NCBI GenBank assembly: GCA_002433335.1
Contig: DJHY01000149.1
Location: 1-8,921, forward strand
Direction: 5' to 3'
DNA length: 8,921 bases
From: Rhodospirillaceae bacterium UBA6608
GTDB taxonomy: Bacteria; Pseudomonadota; Alphaproteobacteria; Rhodospirillales_A; Casp-alpha2
Under the pieces are notes generated by a model that did no database searches, had not been told where the DNA came from, and saw only the letters and a list, made by a program, of their open reading frames with translations. Both the position numbers and the translations under genes were made by a program. Positions 1-5,682 of the stretch are shown piece after piece; the first letter of the stretch is position 1, and every line of letters starts with the position of its first letter.

Positions 1-976
1 TCGGGCGGGGCGGGGCGATCCAACTGGGCGAGCCGGACTGCCAGCCGGGCTGCCAGTAATAGCGGTAGGTCGCGGCGGTGCCGATGTCCATCCGCGCCAG
101 CACCAGACGACGCGCGCCCAGTTTCTTGTACTTCAGGGTTTCGACCGCGCGCTTGGACAGCGGTTTGCGACCATGAAACACGTCGACGATGACCAGGTCG
201 TAATTATTGTCGTGCATCTTCAACGCGAATTCGGTTTCCAGACCGAAAGCGGAAGAATCGCCGACGTAGAGGTAATTCTTGGCATCGCCCATCGACAGAA
301 TGTTGTTCGGGTTTTCCCGGAACGGCCGCGACGGATAGGTCGGCAGGGCGTTCAGAACCGACAATTCCTTGTTGGCGACGAAGGGCAGGTAGCCTTGTTT
401 GCTGCTGATCGCCAGGATTTCATCGACCTGTTTCGGATTGTTGGTGAAATCCATGGTCAACATGCTGATGCGGTTGCGCTTGGCGACCTCGATCAGCGGC
501 TTGAACAGTTCCTTTTGATCTTTCGACGTTGGCTTGCCGAAGGATTCGTATCCATAGAACAGGGCGTCCTGCATGATCCCGTCGATCGACATCATGTAGG
601 CGCGGGCCGGGTAGATCTTCTTCTTATCGACATCGTCGACTTTCTGAAGCAAGTCCATGCCGTTATGGGGGATGACGACAAAACCGGGCCGTTGCGCACG
701 GGCGTAATTGGCAATGTTGCCGATCAGCTTGCGCATTTCGTCGCGGTAGTTGGTCAATTTCCCCAACACAGGGGCCTGCGGCGTGATGCCGGGGCCCAGG
801 GTTTCGCCCTGCACACGAACCTGGCCGGGGGCCGGCGCCGTCGGTGCGGCGTTCGGGGCCGGCGTCGTCGCCGGCGCTTGCGCCATGGAAGGCGCGGCCA
901 CGATCACGCCCCAAGCCAGGGCGGCGGCGCTCAACACGCGCGGCAGATTGAACGGACGGCTCAAAGTCATAATCAT
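1..976 (-). CDS. Exported TM1410/MJ1477-type putative glycoside hydrolase (GH114/GH166-like), 3' end outside window
   Basis: Open from a start near 976 to the left edge, so the C-terminus is missing; about 323 residues are visible. Numbering from the ATG at 968-970, residues 1-32 look like a signal peptide: Arg at 5, a hydrophobic core around 13-26, and a cleavage site near SMAQA. An Ala/Pro-rich linker follows to about 50. Residues 76-210 hold motifs I recognise from the C-terminal half of the TM1410 barrel: an NYARAQRPGFVVIPHNG-type strand (88-104), a SIDG...LFYG segment, and a GYLPFVANKEL strand. Residues 230-320 hold motifs of the N-terminal half: NYDLVIVDVFHG (256-267), LKYKKLGARRLVLARMDIG (279-297) and YRYYWQPGW (302-310). 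That order is reversed from the usual one. The family is linked to alpha-1,4-galactosaminidase-like activity (PelA-type), but the substrate here is unknown. An in-frame ATG at 974-976 competes with 968-970; neither has a strong ribosome binding site. It is transcribed divergently from the oxidoreductase gene. Confidence 0.85.
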   Translation of the reverse strand, partial: MIMTLSRPFNLPRVLSAAALAWGVIVAAPSMAQAPATTPAPNAAPTAPAPGQVRVQGETLGPGITPQAPVLGKLTNYRDEMRKLIGNIANYARAQRPGFVVIPHNGMDLLQKVDDVDKKKIYPARAYMMSIDGIMQDALFYGYESFGKPTSKDQKELFKPLIEVAKRNRISMLTMDFTNNPKQVDEILAISSKQGYLPFVANKELSVLNALPTYPSRPFRENPNNILSMGDAKNYLYVGDSSAFGLETEFALKMHDNNYDLVIVDVFHGRKPLSKRAVETLKYKKLGARRLVLARMDIGTAATYRYYWQPGWQSGSPSWIAPPRP

Positions 977-987
977 CCCGTACAGGC

Positions 988-1015
988 TTTTTAGCGCCGA
1001 TACTATAGCTGACAA
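988..1015 (-). promoter_or_regulatory. Candidate sigma70-type promoter for the exported hydrolase
   Basis: On the minus strand, TTGTCA (1015-1010) is followed after 16 bases by TAAAAA (993-988), matching consensus at 5/6 and 4/6 positions. Transcription would start only a few bases before the ATG at 976, giving a nearly leaderless message. A better -10 alone, TATAGT (1007-1002), lacks a matching -35 and would give a leader of about 20 bases. Both are by-eye matches. Confidence 0.3.
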
Positions 1016-1070
1016 GGGTTAATCAGTCCTTATTCCAGCGCCTTATCCACGGCTCAAAGATATCGGTTTC

Positions 1071-1099
1071 TTGTCCGAAAACAGGACCGAGAGTAGATT
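1071..1099 (+). promoter_or_regulatory. Candidate promoter for the oxidoreductase-mipZ group
   Basis: TTGTCC (1071-1076) and TAGATT (1094-1099) are separated by 17 bases, matching consensus at 5/6 and 4/6. The predicted start lies at or next to the ATG at 1106, so either the message is leaderless or the true promoter is elsewhere in the 129-base divergent gap. A GAGAG stretch at 1090-1094 could serve as a weak, distant ribosome binding site if transcription starts further upstream. Confidence 0.25.
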
Positions 1100-1105
1100 G
1101 CGGCC

Positions 1106-3166
1106 ATGACACAGCCCCCCGAATTCCGCCCAACCGCCTGTCCTCATGATTGCCCGTCGACCTGCGCCCTGGAGGTCGAAGTCCTGGACGACAAGACCAT
1201 CGGACGCGTCCGCGGCAATCCGCGCAACGACTACACTGCGGGCGTTATCTGCGCCAAGGTTGCGGCCTATCGCGAACGGGTACATCACCCGGAACGCCTG
1301 ACCACGCCGCTGCAGCGTGTCGGGGCCAAGGGCTCGGGCGAATTTCGCGAGATTTCCTGGGACGACGCCCTGGACGAAGTCGCCGATGCAATCGAGCGTG
1401 CCCGCGCCGCGCAGGGGGGCGAAACCGTATGGCCGTATCATTTCGCGGGGACCATGGGCCTGGTGCAGCGTGACAGCATTCACCGCTTCCGCCATGCCTT
1501 CGGCTTTTCCCGCGAGCATGAAACCATCTGCGTCACCACGGCCTGCAACGGCTGGATCGCCGGACACGGTAAAATCTGGGGTGCCGATCCGCGCGAGATC
1601 GCGGAATCGGACCTGATCGTCGTTTGGGGCGGTAATCCGGTCTCGACCCAGGTCAATGTCATGACCCATATCGCCAAGGCGCGAAAGGGGCGGAACGCCA
1701 AGTTGGTGGTGATCGATCCCTACCGCACGCCGACGGCGCAACAGGCCGACATCCATATCCCGATCAAGCCGGGCACGGACGGGGCCTTGGCCTGCGCCGT
1801 GATGAACGTCCTGTTCGAAGAAGGCTTCGCCGATTGGGACTACATGCGGGCCCATTCCGATGGCCCGGAGCGCCTGCAACAACACCTCGCGACCCGCACC
1901 CCTGAATGGGCGGCGGAGATCACTGGTATCGCGGCCGAGGACATCCGCGCCTTGGCCCGTCTGTATGGCGGGACGGAAAAGGCCTATCTGCGTGTCGGCT
2001 ACGGGTTCACCCGGTCGCGCAATGGGGCCGCCAACATGCATGCGGTGACCTGCCTGCCGGTCGTGGCCGGAAAGTGGAAGCACCGAGGCGGCGGAGCGCT
2101 GTTCTCGAACCGTGAAATCTTCGGCATCGACCAGACACTGATTCGGGGCCTGGACGTGGTCGATCCGTCGACCCGCGCCCTCGACATGTCGCAGATCGGC
2201 CGGGTCCTGACAGGCGACGCGGCGGCGCTCAAGGGCGGTCCGCCGGTCAACGTTCTATTCACCCAAAATATCAACCCGGCCGAGGTCGCGCCGGAGACGA
2301 CGCGGGTCATCGACGGGATGATGCGGGACGACTTGTTTACCTGCGTCCACGAGCAATTCATGACCGCCACGGCTAAGTTGGCCGATATCGTCCTGCCCGC
2401 GACCATGTTCCTGGAGCACGAAGACATGTACCAGGGCGGCGGGCATTTCTATCTGCAGGTCCACAAGGCGCTGATCGAATCGCCGGGCCAATGCCGCTCG
2501 AACGTCGAGGTCATCAATGGCTTGGCGAAGCGCCTGGGCTCGGACTATCCGGCGTTCCACATGTCGGCTTGGGAACTGATCGACGATGCCCTGCGCCGCA
2601 GCGGTCGGCCAAGCGCCGACGAAGTTCTGGCCCAGGGCTGGGTCGACTGCACCAAACCGTTCGACGAAGCGCATTTCCTGAACGGCTTCGGCCATGCCGA
2701 CGGCAAGTTCCATTTCGCCGCCGATTGGTCGCAGCTGGGCGGCGAGCATGCGGGGATGTCGGCCCTGCCGGATCATCTGGATGTGATCGATAAGGCTTCT
2801 GAGGCCTGCCCCTATCGTCTGGTCGCGGCGCCCGCGCGGCGGTTCCTGAACACCTCATTCACCGAAACCCCGTCCAGCCGCCAGAAGGAAGGCCGCCCGA
2901 CCGCGCTGATCCATCCCGCGACCTGCGACTCTTTGGGATTGGCCGACGGAGACCGCGTGCGCCTGGGCAACGACCTGGGCAGCGTCGTCGTGCACGTGCG
3001 TCCGTTCGACGGGTTACAGGTCCATACCGTGGTCGTCGAAGGCATCTGGCCCAATGAGACCTTCGAAGAAGGGCGCGGGATCAATACCATCATCAGCGCC
3101 GATGCGGCCCTTCCCGGCGGGGGCGCGGCGTTCCACGACACCGCCGTTTGGATGCGACCGGCATGA
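1106..3166 (+). CDS. Cytoplasmic Fe-S molybdopterin oxidoreductase (DMSO reductase superfamily)
   Basis: A 686-residue protein covering the full catalytic-subunit architecture. An N-terminal 4Fe-4S site has cysteines 12, 16, 20 and 49 (CX3CX3CX28C), with Lys51 in the CxK position typical of electron relay to the pterin. The molybdopterin-binding core follows, including ICVTTACNGW (141-150), the region where the metal ligand normally lies, and a VVWGGNPVSTQVNVMTH segment. Further on are a QNINPAE strand and an ADIVLPATMFLEHEDMY segment. The last ~120 residues form the dinucleotide-binding beta-barrel domain, with LNTSF, a LGLADGDRVRL strand and GIWPNE. No Tat signal precedes the cysteines, so the enzyme should stay in the cytoplasm. 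No small Fe-S or membrane subunit is adjacent, suggesting a stand-alone enzyme fed by a soluble carrier. Substrate is not assignable; formate dehydrogenase-like, biotin sulfoxide reductase-like and other roles remain open. Its stop overlaps the mipZ start. Confidence 0.9.
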   Translation: MTQPPEFRPTACPHDCPSTCALEVEVLDDKTIGRVRGNPRNDYTAGVICAKVAAYRERVHHPERLTTPLQRVGAKGSGEFREISWDDALDEVADAIERARAAQGGETVWPYHFAGTMGLVQRDSIHRFRHAFGFSREHETICVTTACNGWIAGHGKIWGADPREIAESDLIVVWGGNPVSTQVNVMTHIAKARKGRNAKLVVIDPYRTPTAQQADIHIPIKPGTDGALACAVMNVLFEEGFADWDYMRAHSDGPERLQQHLATRTPEWAAEITGIAAEDIRALARLYGGTEKAYLRVGYGFTRSRNGAANMHAVTCLPVVAGKWKHRGGGALFSNREIFGIDQTLIRGLDVVDPSTRALDMSQIGRVLTGDAAALKGGPPVNVLFTQNINPAEVAPETTRVIDGMMRDDLFTCVHEQFMTATAKLADIVLPATMFLEHEDMYQGGGHFYLQVHKALIESPGQCRSNVEVINGLAKRLGSDYPAFHMSAWELIDDALRRSGRPSADEVLAQGWVDCTKPFDEAHFLNGFGHADGKFHFAADWSQLGGEHAGMSALPDHLDVIDKASEACPYRLVAAPARRFLNTSFTETPSSRQKEGRPTALIHPATCDSLGLADGDRVRLGNDLGSVVVHVRPFDGLQVHTVVVEGIWPNETFEEGRGINTIISADAALPGGGAAFHDTAVWMRPA

Positions 3167-3978
3167 ACGCCACCCCCGTGCAGAACCATGTGATCGTCGT
3201 CGGTAACGAAAAGGGCGGCAGCGGTAAATCGACCACCGCCATGCATCTGGCCGTGGGCCTGATGCGGGCCGGGCGCACCGTCGCCGTGCTGGACACGGAC
3301 GTGCGGCAGGGCTCGATGCGCAGGTTCCTGGAAAACCGGGCGGATTATGCCCGCTCGATCCCAGGGCCCGTGCCGATGCCCCAGTATTTCGAGGTCCGTC
3401 CGACCAGTGGCACCGGCGGAGACGATGGTGTCGAGGCCTTTCCCGGCGTCCTGGCGGCGGCGCAGGCAGCGGCGCAGATCGTCATCGTCGATACGCCCGG
3501 CAGCGCCACGGCCTTGTCCGAGGTCGCCCATTCCTATGCCGATACGCTGGTCACGCCGTTGAACGACAGCTTCGTGGACTTGGACGTGCTGGCGCGGGTC
3601 GAGATCGGTGACAAGGTCGTCGTCAAATCGCCAAGCCAATACGCGGAAATGGTCTGGAAGCAGAAGATTGTCCGCGCCCGTCGCGACGGTGGCAACATGG
3701 ACTGGATCGTTCTGCGCAACCGTCTCAGCCCGCTGGATTCCCGCAACCGCCAGGAAATGGAAAAAGCCCTGACCGAATTGGCCGAGCGTATCCGCTTTCG
3801 GTTCCTGCCGGGCTTCGGCGAGCGCGTGATCTTCCGCGAACTGTTCCTGGCCGGCCTGACGATCATGGACATCAAGGAAACGGGCGACCCGGCGGCGATG
3901 TCGATGTCGCACCTGTCCGCCCGCCAGGAAGTCCGCAGCCTGATCAACGAACTGCGCCTGCCGCCGGTGGCGACGTAG
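3163..3978 (+). CDS. mipZ: Division plane positioning ATPase MipZ
   Basis: A 271-residue ParA/MinD-superfamily ATPase. In Caulobacter, MipZ binds ParB near the origin, forms a bipolar gradient as ATP-driven dimers on the nucleoid, and blocks FtsZ polymerisation away from midcell. Visible signatures, numbered from the ATG at 3163, are: the deviant Walker A NEKGGSGKST (15-24) with signature Lys17 and Lys22; the Walker A' LDTDVRQ (43-49); Walker B IVDTPG with Asp110; and the strongly MipZ-like stretches TPLNDSFVDLDVL, MDWIVLRNRLSPLDSRNR and VIFRELFLAGLTIMD. Length is close to the roughly 270 residues of Caulobacter MipZ. I chose the ATG at 3163 because it overlaps the upstream TGA as ATGA, typical of translational coupling; an in-frame TTG at 3148 would add only five residues. 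No strong ribosome binding site precedes it, again suggesting coupling. Followed after 55 bases by the VWA gene. Confidence 0.95.
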   Translation: MNATPVQNHVIVVGNEKGGSGKSTTAMHLAVGLMRAGRTVAVLDTDVRQGSMRRFLENRADYARSIPGPVPMPQYFEVRPTSGTGGDDGVEAFPGVLAAAQAAAQIVIVDTPGSATALSEVAHSYADTLVTPLNDSFVDLDVLARVEIGDKVVVKSPSQYAEMVWKQKIVRARRDGGNMDWIVLRNRLSPLDSRNRQEMEKALTELAERIRFRFLPGFGERVIFRELFLAGLTIMDIKETGDPAAMSMSHLSARQEVRSLINELRLPPVAT

Positions 3979-4021
3979 CTCTGCTGGCGAAACGCTCTTT
4001 TCAGCCTTATCTTTCAAGGCC

Positions 4022-4029
4022 AAAGGAGG
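4022..4029 (+). promoter_or_regulatory. Strong ribosome binding site for the VWA gene
   Basis: AAAGGAGG is a near-perfect Shine-Dalgarno sequence ending four bases before the ATG at 4034. It fixes that start and is the strongest such site in the window, which suggests the VWA protein is translated independently of mipZ rather than by coupling. Confidence 0.8.
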
Positions 4030-4033
4030 CGCC

Positions 4034-4747
4034 ATGAGCGGATCGGACAATCTGCCCCGCAAGACAGCCGACAGGGCCCAGGTCGATGCCTTCCTGGACA
4101 AGGTGGCGCGTGCTCCTGTGCAGCCGTCCGCAGGCGCGCGCGGGCGTCTGATGTTCGGCATGGACGCAACGGCCAGCCGTCAGCCGACTTGGGACCGGGC
4201 GGCACGGCTTCAGGGCGAGATGTTCCTGGCGGCACGCGATCTGGGCGGCCTCGACGTGCAATTGGCGTTCTTTCGTGGGTTCGGGGAATTCAAGGTCTCG
4301 AAATGGACCTCGGACGCGGCGGAACTGGCGCGCCTGATGACCGGCGTCGGCTGCTTGGCCGGGGAAACGCAACTCGGCAAGTTGCTCAAGCATGCGGTCA
4401 ACGAAACGCGCAAGCGGCGGGTCAATGCCTTGGTTTATGTCGGCGATTGCTTCGAAGAAGACATTGACGCGGTGGGGCGCACGGCGGGGGAATTGGGCCT
4501 GTTGGGCGTACCGGTGTTCATGTTCCATGAGGGGGCTGAACCCGTTGCCGGGTTCGCCTTTCAGCAGATCGCCAAGCTGTCCGGCGGGGCCTATTGCGCC
4601 TTCGACGCGACCAGCGCCGATACTTTGAAGGAATTGTTGGCCGCGGTCGCGGTCTATGCCGCGGGCGGGCGTCGTGCGTTGGAAGATCACGCCAAGGCAA
4701 AAGGCGGGGAAATCCTGCGCATCGCCCATCAGGTCAAGGGGGGATAG
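4034..4747 (+). CDS. Soluble VWA-domain protein with intact metal site
   Basis: A 237-residue protein with no signal peptide or membrane segment. It matches a von Willebrand factor A fold: strand LMFGMDATAS (39-48) supplies the MIDAS motif DxTxS (Asp44, Thr46, Ser48); GETQLGKLL (110-118) supplies the second-loop Thr112; and LVYVGDCFEED (133-143) supplies Asp138. All three MIDAS loops are present, so metal-dependent partner binding is plausible. Residues 64-89 carry a further strand and an FRGFGEFK segment, and the C-terminus (from about 195) is helical and Ala/Lys-rich. VWA proteins generally act as binding adaptors, often with chaperones or AAA+ ATPases; no AAA+ ATPase is present here. Its neighbours are mipZ and a membrane J protein, with the J-protein GTG start only six bases after this stop, so the two are very probably co-expressed. 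Specific function unknown. Confidence 0.75.
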   Translation: MSGSDNLPRKTADRAQVDAFLDKVARAPVQPSAGARGRLMFGMDATASRQPTWDRAARLQGEMFLAARDLGGLDVQLAFFRGFGEFKVSKWTSDAAELARLMTGVGCLAGETQLGKLLKHAVNETRKRRVNALVYVGDCFEEDIDAVGRTAGELGLLGVPVFMFHEGAEPVAGFAFQQIAKLSGGAYCAFDATSADTLKELLAAVAVYAAGGRRALEDHAKAKGGEILRIAHQVKGG

Positions 4748-4753
4748 TCGGGG

Positions 4754-5476
4754 GTGTCTTATCTGGTTCTCGGGGTGGCCTTGCTGGCGGCGTTTCTATT
4801 GGGCGCGCGCTGGTATGCGACGGCGAACGTCCGGACTTTGAAGAAAGCCCTGTTTTTCGTCGGCGGCGCCCTGGTGATCGCCATGGCCTTTTTCTTCGTC
4901 ATCACCGGACGGCTCGGCTGGGCCGTCGCGGCCGCATCGTTCTTGATCCCGATGCTGATGCGCGCACGGACCGTCTATCGCGCGGCAAAGACCTTTTCCC
5001 GCATGGCGGGCGCGCGGCAGGGGGCTTCGACAGGGCAGACATCGGACGTGGAAACACGCTTTCTGCGCATGGGCTTGAATCACGATACCGGCGAGGTCTG
5101 GGGTGAAATTTTGGAAGGCCCCTTCGCCGGGCGGCGGCTGGAAGACTTGAGCCTTTCGGAACTTTGCGATTTGTGGCGGCAATGTCAGTCCCAGGACGCG
5201 GATTCCAGCCGCGTTCTGGAGGCTTATTTGGATCGCGTCCAGCCCGAATGGCGCGAGCACGTATCCGGCAGCGAGGCTGGTGGCTCTCGGACGAGGGGCG
5301 GCGGAATGAGCCGGGAAGAGGCGTTGGCCGTGCTGGGCTTGCGCGAAGGGGCGACGCGGGACGAGATCAAGGCGGCCTATCAACGCATTATTTCCGGTCT
5401 GCATCCGGATCATGGCGGGTCGGACTATCTGGCCGCGCAGGTCAACGAGGCCAAGTCGGTATTGTTGGGCGATTGA
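4754..5476 (+). CDS. Membrane-anchored J-domain (DnaJ-like) co-chaperone
   Basis: A 240-residue protein starting at GTG 4754, with AAGGGGGG (4736-4743) as ribosome binding site ten bases upstream, overlapping the VWA stop. Three hydrophobic segments lie at about 3-18, 32-50 and 54-69. Arg/Lys at 19-31 and 70-79 put the C-terminus in the cytoplasm by the positive-inside rule. A central region (about 98-172) contains ETRFLRMGLNHDTGEVWGEI and FAGRRLEDLSLSEL, which I recall as typical of alphaproteobacterial proteins of this type. The J domain (185-240) has helix II EIKAAYQRIISGL, the HPD motif at 217-219 and helix III, then stops: helix IV is missing, as in short Tim14/Pam18-like J domains. It should recruit and stimulate Hsp70 (DnaK) at the inner membrane. 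The client is unknown; the adjacent VWA protein is an obvious candidate partner. Confidence 0.85.
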   Translation: MSYLVLGVALLAAFLLGARWYATANVRTLKKALFFVGGALVIAMAFFFVITGRLGWAVAAASFLIPMLMRARTVYRAAKTFSRMAGARQGASTGQTSDVETRFLRMGLNHDTGEVWGEILEGPFAGRRLEDLSLSELCDLWRQCQSQDADSSRVLEAYLDRVQPEWREHVSGSEAGGSRTRGGGMSREEALAVLGLREGATRDEIKAAYQRIISGLHPDHGGSDYLAAQVNEAKSVLLGD

Positions 5477-5546
5477 GCCGCCAGGGGCGATATGCGATTC
5501 GCGTTACGGTTCCGTGACGGACGGCAGGATTCCTGGGGAATTTTGT

Positions 5547-5575
5547 TTGAAACCGGCGGCATAGGGGGCGGTAAT
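5547..5575 (+). promoter_or_regulatory. Candidate promoter for the galU-ugd-mutase operon
   Basis: TTGAAA (5547-5552, 5/6 to consensus) is followed after 17 bases by GGTAAT (5570-5575, 4/6). The -10 lacks the usually conserved second-position A, so this is tentative. The predicted start near 5582 would leave a leader of about 100 bases before galU, with the palindrome at 5594-5609 just downstream where a repressor could act. Confidence 0.3.
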
Positions 5576-5586
5576 CGCGCGGTTGC

Positions 5587-5609
5587 GGTGCTTTGCACCA
5601 TATGGCACA
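5587..5609 (+). promoter_or_regulatory. Hairpin and overlapping palindrome, possible operator
   Basis: GGTGC-TTT-GCACC (5587-5599) is a perfect 5-base-pair inverted repeat. It overlaps CCATATGG (5598-5605), a perfect 8-base palindrome flanked by TG (5594-5595) and CA, which makes an imperfect 16-base dyad at 5594-5609. The AT centre stands out in GC-rich DNA. It could be a regulator site or simply leader RNA structure; no known regulator is recognised. Confidence 0.3.
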
Positions 5610-5612
5610 AAA

Positions 5613-5635
5613 AGGCCGCCGTTGGGCCTGTTCTT
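5613..5635 (+). terminator. Weak possible terminator-like hairpin in the galU leader
   Basis: AGGCC (5613-5617) pairs with GGCCT (5625-5629) around a 7-base loop, preceded by five A and followed by GTTCTT. The short stem and interrupted T tract make it a weak intrinsic terminator at best. It could end read-through from the J-protein gene or attenuate galU. Confidence 0.25.
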
Positions 5636-5682
5636 AGGTCCGCTGACTTCGAAGCTGAAAGTTCACAGCAGAAAGACCCGAC

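Larger units (their letters stand above)
5477..5682 (+). other. Non-coding leader between the J-protein gene and galU
   Basis: This 206-base gap is the longest intergenic stretch in the window. No convincing gene lies in it: a short open frame from ATG 5492 has no family resemblance and runs into galU in the wrong frame. It holds a wobble-containing hairpin just after the J-protein stop (about 5503-5518), a candidate promoter (5547-5575), a hairpin/palindrome cluster (5587-5609) and a weak hairpin followed by a short T-rich stretch (5613-5635). Taken together it probably separates two transcription units. Confidence 0.6.

Noticed and set aside
173..994. 273-residue plus-strand open frame at the left end
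   Set aside because: The minus strand here encodes a signal peptide and clear TM1410-type hydrolase motifs through to the window edge, so this is its shadow.
1043..2083. 346-residue minus-strand open frame opposite the oxidoreductase
   Set aside because: No family resemblance; the opposite strand carries the Fe-S and molybdopterin motifs.
3148..3162. TTG start for mipZ five codons upstream
   Set aside because: The ATG at 3163 forms a standard ATGA overlap and leaves an N-terminus of normal length; the TTG has no supporting ribosome binding site.
2812..4161. 449-residue open frame on the minus strand across the oxidoreductase end and mipZ
   Set aside because: Composition is rich in Arg, His and Gln as expected of an antisense shadow, and it spans two clearly real plus-strand genes and their boundaries.
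5503..5518. GTTACGG/CCGTGAC hairpin just after the J-protein stop as an intrinsic terminator
   Set aside because: The stem includes a G-T wobble and the following bases are GGACGGCAGG with no T tract, so it does not fit a Rho-independent terminator.
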